Assembly: GCA_028873965.1 (NCBI GenBank) | Contig: JAPPMU010000059.1 | Span: 1 to 64,000 of the forward strand | DNA: 64,000 nucleotides | Source: Chloroflexota bacterium | GTDB lineage: Bacteria > Chloroflexota > Dehalococcoidia > Lucifugimonadales > UBA3495 | Direction: 5' to 3' | In this document: piece by piece, positions 1-6,837 of the stretch | How the letters are laid out: each line of letters opens with the position of its first letter | Numbering within the stretch: the first letter of the stretch is position 1 | Notes under the pieces: generated by a model | Database searches by the model: none | What the model saw: the letters and a program-made list of their open reading frames with translations, nothing else | Told to the model about the DNA's origin: nothing | Made by a program: the position numbers and the translations under genes

Positions 1-672
1 GAACCAAATTCCATCGCTTCTACCCCTGCCTTTCCAACTCTGACTGAGTACTAGTTCATCGCTGTCCAGGGCCTCAATAGCTGCGTAAGTTTGCTCCTGG
101 GTCTTGCAGGGCCAGCCGCGTTGCTTGGCCGCTTTAGCCACCGCGTGGTAGGCGGCGTCCCGCAGGATCTCGGCGCCGCGCATCATGTTGTGCACTGCAA
201 ACTGCTCCAAAGCCTCCGCAGCCGGGCCTTCGGTGGGCAAGTCCAGTTTCGCCACTACGTCCGCCAGGTTTGGTTCGGGGGCAACCGAATACCGGGCTCG
301 GTCAAAAGGAAGGTTGCCGCCTTTGCCCGCAATGCTGGCGAGGAAAGCATCTACCACCCAGCAATCGGCTTCAATATCTTCCGGCGTAATTTCAGCATAG
401 CGGTAACGGATTTTATCGGGCAACCCTTCGGCGTACATATAGCCGGATGTCAGGCCCTCGCCGCAGTCGAGTTTCTCCAGCAGGTCATAGATTTCTTTCC
501 GTGTTTCGCAGGGCCAGCCCCGCTGCTGGGCCGCCTGGACCACGGCGCAATGCGCGGCGTCGCGCAGGATCTCGGCGCCCAGCATCATGTTGTGGATCGA
601 AAACTGCTCCAGCGCCTCGGCTACGGGTCCTTCCTTGGGCAGGTTGAGTTTGCTGATGTCCACCATCGTCAT
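1..672 (-). CDS. Tandem-duplicated HEPN/PaREP1-like protein, C-terminus cut off by window edge
   Basis: An open minus-strand frame runs from ATG at 672 to the window edge with no stop, so the C-terminus is missing. It holds two copies of a module of about 110 residues. Both copies carry the segments EALEQF, HNMM, GAEILRDAA and RGWPC at matching positions. The pattern (helical, with an AE-L-DAA core and a short RGWP loop) resembles HEPN/PaREP1-type helical domains, but this is a weak family guess. The start codon overlaps the stop of the upstream gene as ATGA, so the two are probably translationally coupled. Function is unknown; HEPN-like proteins are often nucleic-acid-binding or toxin-like. 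Confidence 0.7.
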   Translation of the reverse strand, partial: MTMVDISKLNLPKEGPVAEALEQFSIHNMMLGAEILRDAAHCAVVQAAQQRGWPCETRKEIYDLLEKLDCGEGLTSGYMYAEGLPDKIRYRYAEITPEDIEADCWVVDAFLASIAGKGGNLPFDRARYSVAPEPNLADVVAKLDLPTEGPAAEALEQFAVHNMMRGAEILRDAAYHAVAKAAKQRGWPCKTQEQTYAAIEALDSDELVLSQSWKGRGRSDGIWF

Positions 673-1022
673 CCCTCGGGGCCCTTGGGCATGCCGGCGT
701 CTATCCACGACGCGATCTCGGCGGCTTCCGCGCGCGATAGGAACGGACCGCGCAATGGCATCCGGCCGAAAGTGCCGCAACCCAAGCGAAGGGAGCGCAC
801 CAGGTGCGTGTCGGCCCCCGGCACGCCCGGCTCAATCGATGGATACCCGTTGAGAACCGACGCGGCCAACTCCTCGGGTGTTTCCCACCAGTATTCATGT
901 ATCCCGGGGTAGGGCTGCCGGCCGTGCCGCTCTATCCAGCGGTCCATGATAACGTCGAGCAGTTCTTTGACCCTGGGCCAGTAAACGGGTGTGACTTCGT
1001 TCGCGTTGGCGTCTGTGCTCAT
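669..1022 (-). CDS. Hypothetical protein with a cytochrome-c-like C-terminal tail but no heme motif
   Basis: The product is a 117-residue protein starting at ATG 1022. I chose this start because the longer reading frame upstream has arginine-rich, non-coding character. The last 50 residues (GRMPLRGP, LS-x-x-E, WIDAGMPKG) look like the end of cytochrome c or planctomycete-type cytochrome domains, where a Met-Pro and a WI-x-x-G segment follow the heme site. There is no CxxCH here, so heme binding is unlikely. The N-terminal half contains tryptophan-rich segments (IHEYWWETPEE). It overlaps the downstream HEPN-like gene by four bases (ATGA), so the two form a unit. Function unknown. Confidence 0.7.
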   Translation of the reverse strand: MSTDANANEVTPVYWPRVKELLDVIMDRWIERHGRQPYPGIHEYWWETPEELAASVLNGYPSIEPGVPGADTHLVRSLRLGCGTFGRMPLRGPFLSRAEAAEIASWIDAGMPKGPEG

Positions 1023-1072
1023 TGCTTGGCGGTCTCCGGTTGATGAACTGGTAACGGATTGGTGATCGAGTA

Positions 1073-1564
1073 TCAGCGGGGATGTTCCTGCACCGACTCG
1101 CGCTGGAGAAGTTCGATGGCGTGGGGCAGAACGGGCAGGATGACGTCGAGGCATTCACCCACGCCGCGCGGGCTACCGGGCAAAGTGATGATCAGCGTCT
1201 GTCCGCGGATGCCCACCACCGAACGGCTCAGCATGGCCATGGGCGTGAATTTGAGGGTCTGGGCCCGCATGGTTTCGGCCATGCCCGGGACTTCGCGGTC
1301 CATGGCGCGCAAAGCGGCTTCGGGCGTAACGTCGCGCCGCCCCATCCCGGTGCCGCCGGTGCTCACGATCAGGTCCACTTCGCCGGAGTCGGCCCAGTTG
1401 GTCAGCCGCCCGGTTATCGTGTCCGCGTCATCCGCCACCACTTCGTAACGGACTTCTTCGTAGTCGGGCGGGGGCAGCTTGTCGCGGATGGCCTGTCCGC
1501 CGGTATCTTCGCGCTCCCCTCGGGCGCCGGAACTGCTGATGGTGAGAATTGCCAGGCGATACAT
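1073..1564 (-). CDS. mog: Molybdopterin adenylyltransferase (MogA/MoaB family)
   Basis: A 163-residue protein of the MoCF-binding fold that adenylylates molybdopterin before molybdenum insertion. The diagnostic stretches are STGGTGMGRRDVTPEA, which matches the family GGTG-x-x-x-RDVTPE loop, and LPGSPRGVGECL near the C-terminus. The start at ATG 1564 (MYRLAIL) matches the usual family N-terminus; about 49 upstream codons remain open but do not look like protein. The gene stands alone on the minus strand, divergent from the HIT gene. It is consistent with the molybdoenzyme-related genes at 6.8-14.5 kb. MogA and MoaB cannot be separated by eye. Confidence 0.9.
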   Translation of the reverse strand: MYRLAILTISSSGARGEREDTGGQAIRDKLPPPDYEEVRYEVVADDADTITGRLTNWADSGEVDLIVSTGGTGMGRRDVTPEAALRAMDREVPGMAETMRAQTLKFTPMAMLSRSVVGIRGQTLIITLPGSPRGVGECLDVILPVLPHAIELLQRESVQEHPR

Positions 1565-1667
1565 GTCTCGAATGTGCACAATCGGTGCGAGAAGGTTCAA
1601 CGGGCGCAATGATACCACAAGGGCCGCCTGGTTCGGCCATCGGAACGGTCGGCACCGGTCTCCGTCG

Positions 1668-1697
1668 TTGACACTGTTAAGAGGCAGTCCGTATAGT
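1668..1697 (+). promoter_or_regulatory. Sigma-70-type promoter for the HIT-family gene
   Basis: TTGACA at 1668-1673 and TATAGT at 1692-1697 are separated by 18 bases. Both boxes are one mismatch or less from consensus. The promoter points toward the HIT gene that starts at 1795 and leaves a leader of about 90 bases. Recognised by sequence only. Confidence 0.6.
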
Positions 1698-1794
1698 AAT
1701 CTGGCAACCAAAACCGGCGTTACGATGGCTGAGCCGTTGGCTTCGGCGGCTGGGCATGGCTCGGCACTTTTGATGAGGTTGACCCGATAAATAC

Positions 1795-2133
1795 ATGAGC
1801 TCTGAACCCACCAACTGCGTATTTTGCGAAATCGTGGCCGGCCGCGAACCGGCGCGGATTCGTTATCTGGACAACGACCTGATCGCCATCGTAAATCGGC
1901 TCACGTGGGTGCCGGTCATGCTGCTGGTCATGCCGCGCCGGCACATGTCGCAGTTGGAGATGTGGAGCAGTGGGATCATGACTCGGCTGGGTGACGTAGC
2001 GGCCACGCTCGGCTGCATGTACTGTCCCAACGGCTTCCGCATCCTGTCCAACTTCGGTTACGACGGGTTGCAGAGCCAGCCCCACGGACACGTACACGTC
2101 ATCGGCGGTCAGTTCCTGGGCCACTATGCCTGA
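1795..2133 (+). CDS. HIT-family nucleotide-binding hydrolase
   Basis: A 112-residue histidine-triad protein. Family members hydrolyse or transfer nucleoside phosphoramidates and dinucleoside polyphosphates. The triad is H97-G-H99-V-H101 within QPHGHVHVIGG, and the central histidine is the expected nucleophile. C8 and C11 (CVFC) plus H50 match the zinc-binding residues found in many HIT proteins. Length is normal for the family. It has its own strong promoter at 1668-1697 and lies 47 bases upstream of the enoyl-CoA hydratase gene. The substrate cannot be told from sequence. Confidence 0.85.
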   Translation: MSSEPTNCVFCEIVAGREPARIRYLDNDLIAIVNRLTWVPVMLLVMPRRHMSQLEMWSSGIMTRLGDVAATLGCMYCPNGFRILSNFGYDGLQSQPHGHVHVIGGQFLGHYA

Positions 2134-2180
2134 TATCGTTCACACCGCAATACCCCTGAACTCAAGGAGACCTCGTCGTT

Positions 2181-2969
2181 ATGCCTGAAACCGTGCTCTA
2201 CGAAAAGACCGGAACCGACAACCACGTGGCGATTATCACGCTCAATCGGCCCGAATCCTCCAACGCCATCAACCGGCAGTTGCGCGGGGAACTGCGCGAG
2301 GTCATTGACCACTTCGACAACGAGGACGATGAGGCCTGGGTGGCCGTCATCACCGGGGCCGGCCGCAACTTCTGCGCGGGGCGCGACCTGAAGGAGCGCG
2401 CCGCCGACAACGCCGAGGGCGTCCAGGCCCGAGCGGAAAACAGCATGTCTCCCAACAAGCCGCACATGTGGGAACGTCCGGTGAAACCACTGGTGGCTGC
2501 GGTTAACGGCGCTGCCGCGGCCGGAGGTTGGTCCATCGCCCAGATGTGCGACGTTCGCCTGGCCGCCGACAATGCCCGCCTGGGCATCACCGAGACCAAG
2601 TGGAGCCTCATGCCGCCCTTCGCGGTGGAGCTCACCAAAATGATCGGCATCTCCAACGTGCTGGAGTTGGTAATGACCGCGGACCTGCTGCCCGCCGAGA
2701 GGGTCAGGGAGATGGGTTTCCTGAACAAGGTCGTACCCCCCGACGAACTCGTTCCCGAAGCCATCAAAATGGCCGAGAGCATTGCTCAGAATGCCCCCCT
2801 GGCGGTTCGGACCATCAAGGACCTTGCCTACAGCAGCCTGGACATGTCCATCGCCGAAATCAGCGCCAAGACCTACGTGGCCTACGACTACATCCTGACC
2901 ACGCAGGACAGCCGGGAAGGCCCGCGGGCTTTCGCCGAGAAACGCCGGCCCAACTGGCAGCTCAAGTAG
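2181..2969 (+). CDS. Enoyl-CoA hydratase/isomerase (crotonase family)
   Basis: A 262-residue crotonase-fold protein, probably hydrating an enoyl-CoA in acyl-chain or aromatic-acid breakdown. The oxyanion-hole segments are CAGRDL (65-70) and AAAGGW (112-117). Glutamates at 138 (GITETK) and 162 (NVLELV) sit where the two catalytic glutamates of enoyl-CoA hydratase lie, so hydratase activity is plausible. The ATG at 2181 follows an AAGGAGA ribosome site. It is followed after 52 bases by the alpha/beta hydrolase, suggesting a small catabolic operon. Crotonases vary widely in substrate and reaction, so the exact role is open. Confidence 0.9.
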   Translation: MPETVLYEKTGTDNHVAIITLNRPESSNAINRQLRGELREVIDHFDNEDDEAWVAVITGAGRNFCAGRDLKERAADNAEGVQARAENSMSPNKPHMWERPVKPLVAAVNGAAAAGGWSIAQMCDVRLAADNARLGITETKWSLMPPFAVELTKMIGISNVLELVMTADLLPAERVREMGFLNKVVPPDELVPEAIKMAESIAQNAPLAVRTIKDLAYSSLDMSIAEISAKTYVAYDYILTTQDSREGPRAFAEKRRPNWQLK

Positions 2970-3021
2970 CCCAGTCACCAGACGACATCCGTTCCCACAG
3001 GCACTTTCAAGGAGACACGCC

Positions 3022-3864
3022 ATGACCACACAAGTACAACCCAAGAGCCGGACCGTCACCGCCAACGGTATCAATCTGCACTATCTGGACTGGGGGACCG
3101 AGGGCAACCCGCCTCTGGTGTTGCTGCACGGCCTCCGTGGCCACGCCCACGTTTGGGCCGACGTGGCCGAATCGCTGTGCGGGGACTACCACGTATATGC
3201 GGTCGACCAGCGTGGCCGGGGCGACACCGACCACGCGCCGGGCGGCGACTATTCCACTGAGGCTTTCGTGGCCGACCTGCTGGGGTTCGTGGACGCCGTC
3301 GGCCTGGACAAGTTCGTCCTGTTCGGCCATTCCATGGGCGGGCGCAACAGCATGGCCTTTGCCGGAGAACACCCGGAACGGCTGGAGCGCCTGTGCATCG
3401 TTGACATCGGCCCTCGCATCGAGCCTGCCGGCGGCAATCGCATCACTGAGGAGTTGCGCGCCATCCCTCCGCATTTCGATAGCTTCGAGGACGCTTTGGC
3501 CCATGTACAGGGCGGGAACCGATTCGCGTCGGAGGCGGTGATGCGCCGGCGCCTGGCGGGCCAAACCCGGCAGTTGCCCGACGGCAAGCTTGGTTGGAAG
3601 TTTGATCCGGCCATACGTGAGCAACGCATCAATGGCACCGCCGCTCCGGCGACAGACTTGTGGCCGGCGTTGGAAAACATCACGTGCCCGACACTGGTAG
3701 TGCGGGGCACGGAAACCGACCTGCTTACCCAGGAAACCGCCGACCGCATGGTTGACACCCTGGCCCAGGGCAGCATGGTAAACATCGAGCGGGCCGGACA
3801 CATGGTCTTTGAAGACAACCCGTCCGATTTCATCGACGCCGTAAAGTCCTGGCTGGCCGGGTAA
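3022..3864 (+). CDS. Alpha/beta-fold hydrolase
   Basis: A 280-residue serine hydrolase. The nucleophile elbow is GHSMGG with S104. D233 (RGTETD) and H260 (ERAGHMVF) complete a triad in the right order. LLHGLRG at 34-40 supplies the oxyanion strand, and a helical cap lies between about 130 and 210. The ATG at 3022 follows an AAGGAGA site. It lies downstream of the crotonase gene and likely shares its transcript, so an ester, lactone or C-C hydrolase in the same pathway is reasonable. Substrate unknown. Confidence 0.9.
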   Translation: MTTQVQPKSRTVTANGINLHYLDWGTEGNPPLVLLHGLRGHAHVWADVAESLCGDYHVYAVDQRGRGDTDHAPGGDYSTEAFVADLLGFVDAVGLDKFVLFGHSMGGRNSMAFAGEHPERLERLCIVDIGPRIEPAGGNRITEELRAIPPHFDSFEDALAHVQGGNRFASEAVMRRRLAGQTRQLPDGKLGWKFDPAIREQRINGTAAPATDLWPALENITCPTLVVRGTETDLLTQETADRMVDTLAQGSMVNIERAGHMVFEDNPSDFIDAVKSWLAG

Positions 3865-3905
3865 TCCCTGTTTCTCCCATGCTCTTCGGTGTCCGAGGTG
3901 CGCTG

Positions 3906-4496
3906 ATGACAACCGCCGAAAAGTTGTACACCAGGGAAGAATTCATTGCTCTGCCCGACGACGTTATTCAGGGGTGCGAACTGATTGACGGCAGGATCGT
4001 CAGGAAACACATCTGGGACGGAGAGGACCAGGGTATGACTCCTGACATGGCAAGTCATATGCAGGTGGTGAGACTGACGCTGCGGGCGCTTGATTGCGCG
4101 GCAGAGCAAAGTGGGCTGGGGGCGGCATACACCGAGGTAACCTTTAGTGTCGGAGGCAGCCGGGAACGCACCCGTCGAGCTGATGTTGCAGTCATTTACG
4201 GCGAGTTGCCCACTGAGCCGGATGCGCTGTTGGCCCTGGCGCCCGCAATGGCGGTAGAAGTCATCTCACCGAACAACACCGCTGTTGACGTGATGGCGAA
4301 AGTCGAGGAATACCTGGCCGCCGGAGTTCAACCGGTTTGGCTGTCTTTTCCCAAGCCGCGCACTATCATCGCCTTCTGGTCTGACCACACCGCCGTGTTC
4401 CGCCCCGGCGACACCATTACCGCCGAACCCATCCTGCCGGGCTTCTCCTGCCCGGTAACTGACCTGTTCCCACCGCCAGCAACCCTGCCGCTGTGA
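3906..4496 (+). CDS. Uma2-family (DUF820) putative restriction-fold nuclease
   Basis: A 196-residue protein starting at ATG 3906, which opens directly into the usual family N-terminus (TAEKLYTREEFIALP). The PD-(D/E)xK-like residues are D93 (RRADVAV), E118 (AVEVISP) and K132 (AKVEEYL), all in Uma2 order. Uma2 genes are abundant in cyanobacteria and Chloroflexota and are assumed to be nucleases, but their biological role is not established. It sits between the hydrolase and a luciferase-like gene with no obvious functional link. The frame extends nine codons upstream; I did not use them. Confidence 0.85.
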   Translation: MTTAEKLYTREEFIALPDDVIQGCELIDGRIVRKHIWDGEDQGMTPDMASHMQVVRLTLRALDCAAEQSGLGAAYTEVTFSVGGSRERTRRADVAVIYGELPTEPDALLALAPAMAVEVISPNNTAVDVMAKVEEYLAAGVQPVWLSFPKPRTIIAFWSDHTAVFRPGDTITAEPILPGFSCPVTDLFPPPATLPL

Positions 4497-4562
4497 TCTG
4501 AACGCTCCATGCCACAATCCCAAACCCGCACTAGCGGCGGCGCACCGCCGAGGTAAATCGAC

Positions 4563-5786
4563 ATGAAAGTTTCTTTCTTCCACCTCATGCCCTACCAGGA
4601 CCTGCCGGACGATTTCGCCCAGCAGCACCACTCGGCCTGGGTAGACCTGCCCAACGAGAATTTCGACCCGGCCAAGGGCAATGAGTACTACGCACAGTAC
4701 ATCGACCAGTTGCGTTACGCGGACGAGGTTGGCTTTGACGGCATCTGCGTCAACGAGCACCACAATAATGCCTACGGGATCATGCCGTCGCCCAACCTGA
4801 TCGCTTCGGTGTTGGCCAACTCCACGAACAACGGCGCCGTGATCGTGCTCGGGAACAGCCTGGCCTTGTACAACCCGCCCGTGCGCGTGGCCGAGGAGAT
4901 GGCCATGCTCGACGTTATTTCCAACGGGCGTCTGGTCGCCGGCTTCCCGGTGGGTACCGCCATGGACACGACGTTTTCCTACGGCCAGGTGCCCATCACG
5001 CTGCGTGACCGCCATACCGAGGCGCACGACGTGATCATGCAGGCGTGGACGCAGCACCAGCCCACAATTTTCAACGGCAAGTACAACAAGCTGCGCTACA
5101 TCAGCATCTGGCCGCGCCCAATGCAGGAACCCCATCCGCCGGTGTGGATTCCCGGCTCCGGCAGCCTGGAGACCTGGGACTGGGTCCTGGACCGGGACTA
5201 CGTCTACTGCTACCTGTCATATTACGGCTACCTGCGCGGCCACAACATCGTAAAGGGATACTGGGAGCGTGTTGCCGAGCGCGGCATGGATGACAACCCG
5301 CACCGTCTGGGGTTCCTGCAGTTGGTGTGCGTCTCCGAGACCGACGAGCAGGCGGAGAAAGACTACGAACAGCACGTGAAGTATTTCTACGAGAAGATGC
5401 TCCGCGTGTACCCGCCGTTCGCCGAGTCGCCCGGCTACCGGTCGCTGGAGTCCATCCGCAAGTCCTTGCGGCCGCAGATGGGCGAGGAGGCGCAGCGCAC
5501 TGCCCAAGAGAACAGCTGGAAGGACTATATTGAACAGGGCCACGTCATTGGCGGCAGTCCTGAAACCGTGCGCCGCAAGTTGACGGAAGCCTGCGAGATG
5601 CTCCGCATCGGGCACCTCATGGTCCTACTCCAGATCGGCAGCATGCCGCCTGAACTGGTGCGGAAGAACACCGACCTGTTCGCCAACGAGGTCATGCCGC
5701 ACATGAAGGGTCTCTTCAACGAGTACGACGACCCTTGGTGGCCGGAGCGCCTGAAGTCCGGCACTGCCGAAGCCGTAGGGGACTGA
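4563..5786 (+). CDS. Luciferase-like (LLM class) flavin-dependent monooxygenase
   Basis: A 407-residue TIM-barrel protein of the bacterial-luciferase superfamily. It shows the typical N-terminal strand and helix (MKVSFFHLMPYQ, RYADEVGFDGICVNEHHNN), then GNSLALYNPPVRVAEEMAMLD and the SNGRLVAGFPVG segment that lies near the flavin. A C-terminal extension of about 80 residues (MPHMKGLFNEYDDPWWPE) is common in the large LLM subgroup of marine Chloroflexota. Members oxygenate organic compounds with reduced FMN or use F420; the cofactor cannot be told apart here. Two bases separate its stop from the next gene, so they are co-transcribed. Confidence 0.88.
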   Translation: MKVSFFHLMPYQDLPDDFAQQHHSAWVDLPNENFDPAKGNEYYAQYIDQLRYADEVGFDGICVNEHHNNAYGIMPSPNLIASVLANSTNNGAVIVLGNSLALYNPPVRVAEEMAMLDVISNGRLVAGFPVGTAMDTTFSYGQVPITLRDRHTEAHDVIMQAWTQHQPTIFNGKYNKLRYISIWPRPMQEPHPPVWIPGSGSLETWDWVLDRDYVYCYLSYYGYLRGHNIVKGYWERVAERGMDDNPHRLGFLQLVCVSETDEQAEKDYEQHVKYFYEKMLRVYPPFAESPGYRSLESIRKSLRPQMGEEAQRTAQENSWKDYIEQGHVIGGSPETVRRKLTEACEMLRIGHLMVLLQIGSMPPELVRKNTDLFANEVMPHMKGLFNEYDDPWWPERLKSGTAEAVGD

Positions 5787-5788
5787 AC

Positions 5789-6310
5789 ATGGCTACTGGA
5801 CCGACCTTCCGGGAGGCCGATGTCGCTGCCGCCGTTGCTCTTGCTCTGGCTGCCTCCAAAGACCCGGCACAACCGGCAGCGGATGTGGGAAGGTCCCCCG
5901 TGAAATATGCGCAACTCAGCCACGATTTCCGGGCCAGCGCCTGGCGGCACCTCAACGAGGACGGGGACTTGCCTCAAGCCTCCAGCAAGGCTTGGGGCAT
6001 GGTCGCCGAGACCATCAAGGCTGTCAGCGCCCGGCACGGGGGGATTATCCATGCCCACCGTTCCATCTGGCACGTGCTTCGGGAATTGTCAAATCTGGCT
6101 GGTGAATCAGGCGATATTGATACGGCAAACTGGCTGAGAAATTCGTTTGGTGTCGCCCGGACGCTACATAGCAATTTCTATGAAGATGAAGCGGACGCCG
6201 GGGATGTGATTGCAGGTCTTCTGTTGTGCGAAGAACTGTCCGATCGGCTTTATGAGCTGTTCTGGCCGGACCGTGCCACCGGGGAAACCGGGCTTGATAA
6301 CGAGGGATAA
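5789..6310 (+). CDS. PaREP1/HEPN-like helical protein
   Basis: A 173-residue protein that starts two bases after the monooxygenase stop. Residues about 40-110 follow the PaREP1-type pattern: A-W-HLNEDGDLPQASSKAWGM, then ETIKAVSARHGG and a histidine-containing helix. This helical fold is close to HEPN domains, which often act with nucleotidyltransferases or in RNA metabolism. No HEPN RX4-6H catalytic motif is evident. Its TAA stop overlaps an ATG of the peroxiredoxin-like gene, so it is translationally coupled to that gene. Function unknown. Confidence 0.72.
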   Translation: MATGPTFREADVAAAVALALAASKDPAQPAADVGRSPVKYAQLSHDFRASAWRHLNEDGDLPQASSKAWGMVAETIKAVSARHGGIIHAHRSIWHVLRELSNLAGESGDIDTANWLRNSFGVARTLHSNFYEDEADAGDVIAGLLLCEELSDRLYELFWPDRATGETGLDNEG

Positions 6311-6312
6311 TG

Positions 6313-6804
6313 ATGAATGACAAACTGCAACAGGGCGACCGTCTGCCCGAGTTGGCTCTAAACCTCATCGACGGGGGCACGCTGAGTCTCCCCGGCGACA
6401 TGTCTTCACGCTACCTCGCCGTGCTGTTCTATCGCGGCGTTTGGTGACCCTACTGCTCGCGGCAGTTGGCCGCGTGGCAATCACAACAGGACTCGTTGTC
6501 CGAAATGGGGCTGTCCATCGTCGGCGCCAGCGTGGAACCCAGGGAAGTAGTGGAGGAAATGGCCACGAAGTCCGGCGTTACCTTCCCCATGGCCTACGGC
6601 GTTACCCGTGAGCAAGCCGACATGCTCGGCTCCTGGTGGTCCGATGACCGCGGTGGTTACATCCAGCCCACCGAGTTCCTGCTGGGACGGGGCGGCACCG
6701 TGCTCGGATCCATGTACGCCAGCGGCCCGGTGGGGCGGGTGAGCCCGGACGAAGCCGTGCACTTCATCGAGGGCCGCGAGCGCGCTCGGTTGCGCAGCCA
6801 GTAA
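6313..6804 (+). CDS. Peroxiredoxin-like selenoprotein (in-frame UGA read as selenocysteine)
   Basis: The frame from ATG 6313 (or 6310) to the stop at 6802-6804 encodes 163 residues if the TGA at 6445-6447 is read through. The context is FYRGVW-[UGA]-PYCSRQL, the AhpC/TSA active site where the peroxidatic cysteine normally sits, giving a U45-x-x-C48 motif. Both sides of the codon are conserved thioredoxin-fold sequence: LPELALNLIDGG upstream; VGASVEP, VTFPMAYGV and PTEFLLGR downstream. A SECIS-like hairpin starts just after the codon. The expected role is thiol-dependent peroxide reduction or disulfide exchange. A plain gene finder would start at TTG 6466 and lose the active site. The alternative is a nonsense mutation, unlikely at exactly this codon. 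Confidence 0.8.
6454..6479 (+). promoter_or_regulatory. Bacterial SECIS-like hairpin
   Basis: CGCGGC (6458-6463) pairs perfectly with GCCGCG (6469-6474) around a five-base loop AGTTG. TGC (6454-6456) and GCA (6477-6479) extend the stem below a small internal loop. The apical loop begins 16 bases after the UGA and has a G at its second position. Both features agree with the published bacterial SECIS consensus (loop 16-37 bases downstream, a G among the first two loop bases). It lies inside the coding sequence, as bacterial SECIS elements do. Confidence 0.7.
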
Positions 6805-6810
6805 ACGGCA

Positions 6811-6837
6811 GAGTGACGGGCCGTCAACCCGTCACTC
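6811..6837. terminator. Hairpin between convergent genes
   Basis: GAGTGACGGG at 6811-6820 pairs with CCCGTCACTC at 6828-6837 around a seven-base loop. It sits between the convergent peroxiredoxin-like and formate dehydrogenase genes and covers the latter's stop codon. There is no clear T-run on either side, so termination is only suggested. Confidence 0.4.

Noticed and set aside
91-912. Plus-strand open frame at the left edge
   Set aside because: It is the reverse of the duplicated HEPN-like and cytochrome-like genes, which have ribosome coupling and clear internal repeats.
2124-3074. Minus-strand open frame of 316 codons opposite the enoyl-CoA hydratase
   Set aside because: The plus strand carries a full crotonase; the antisense frame has no family character.
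6445-6447. Peroxiredoxin-like gene as an ordinary nonsense pseudogene
   Set aside because: The stop falls exactly at the catalytic cysteine, sequence on both sides is conserved, and a SECIS-like hairpin follows at the right distance.
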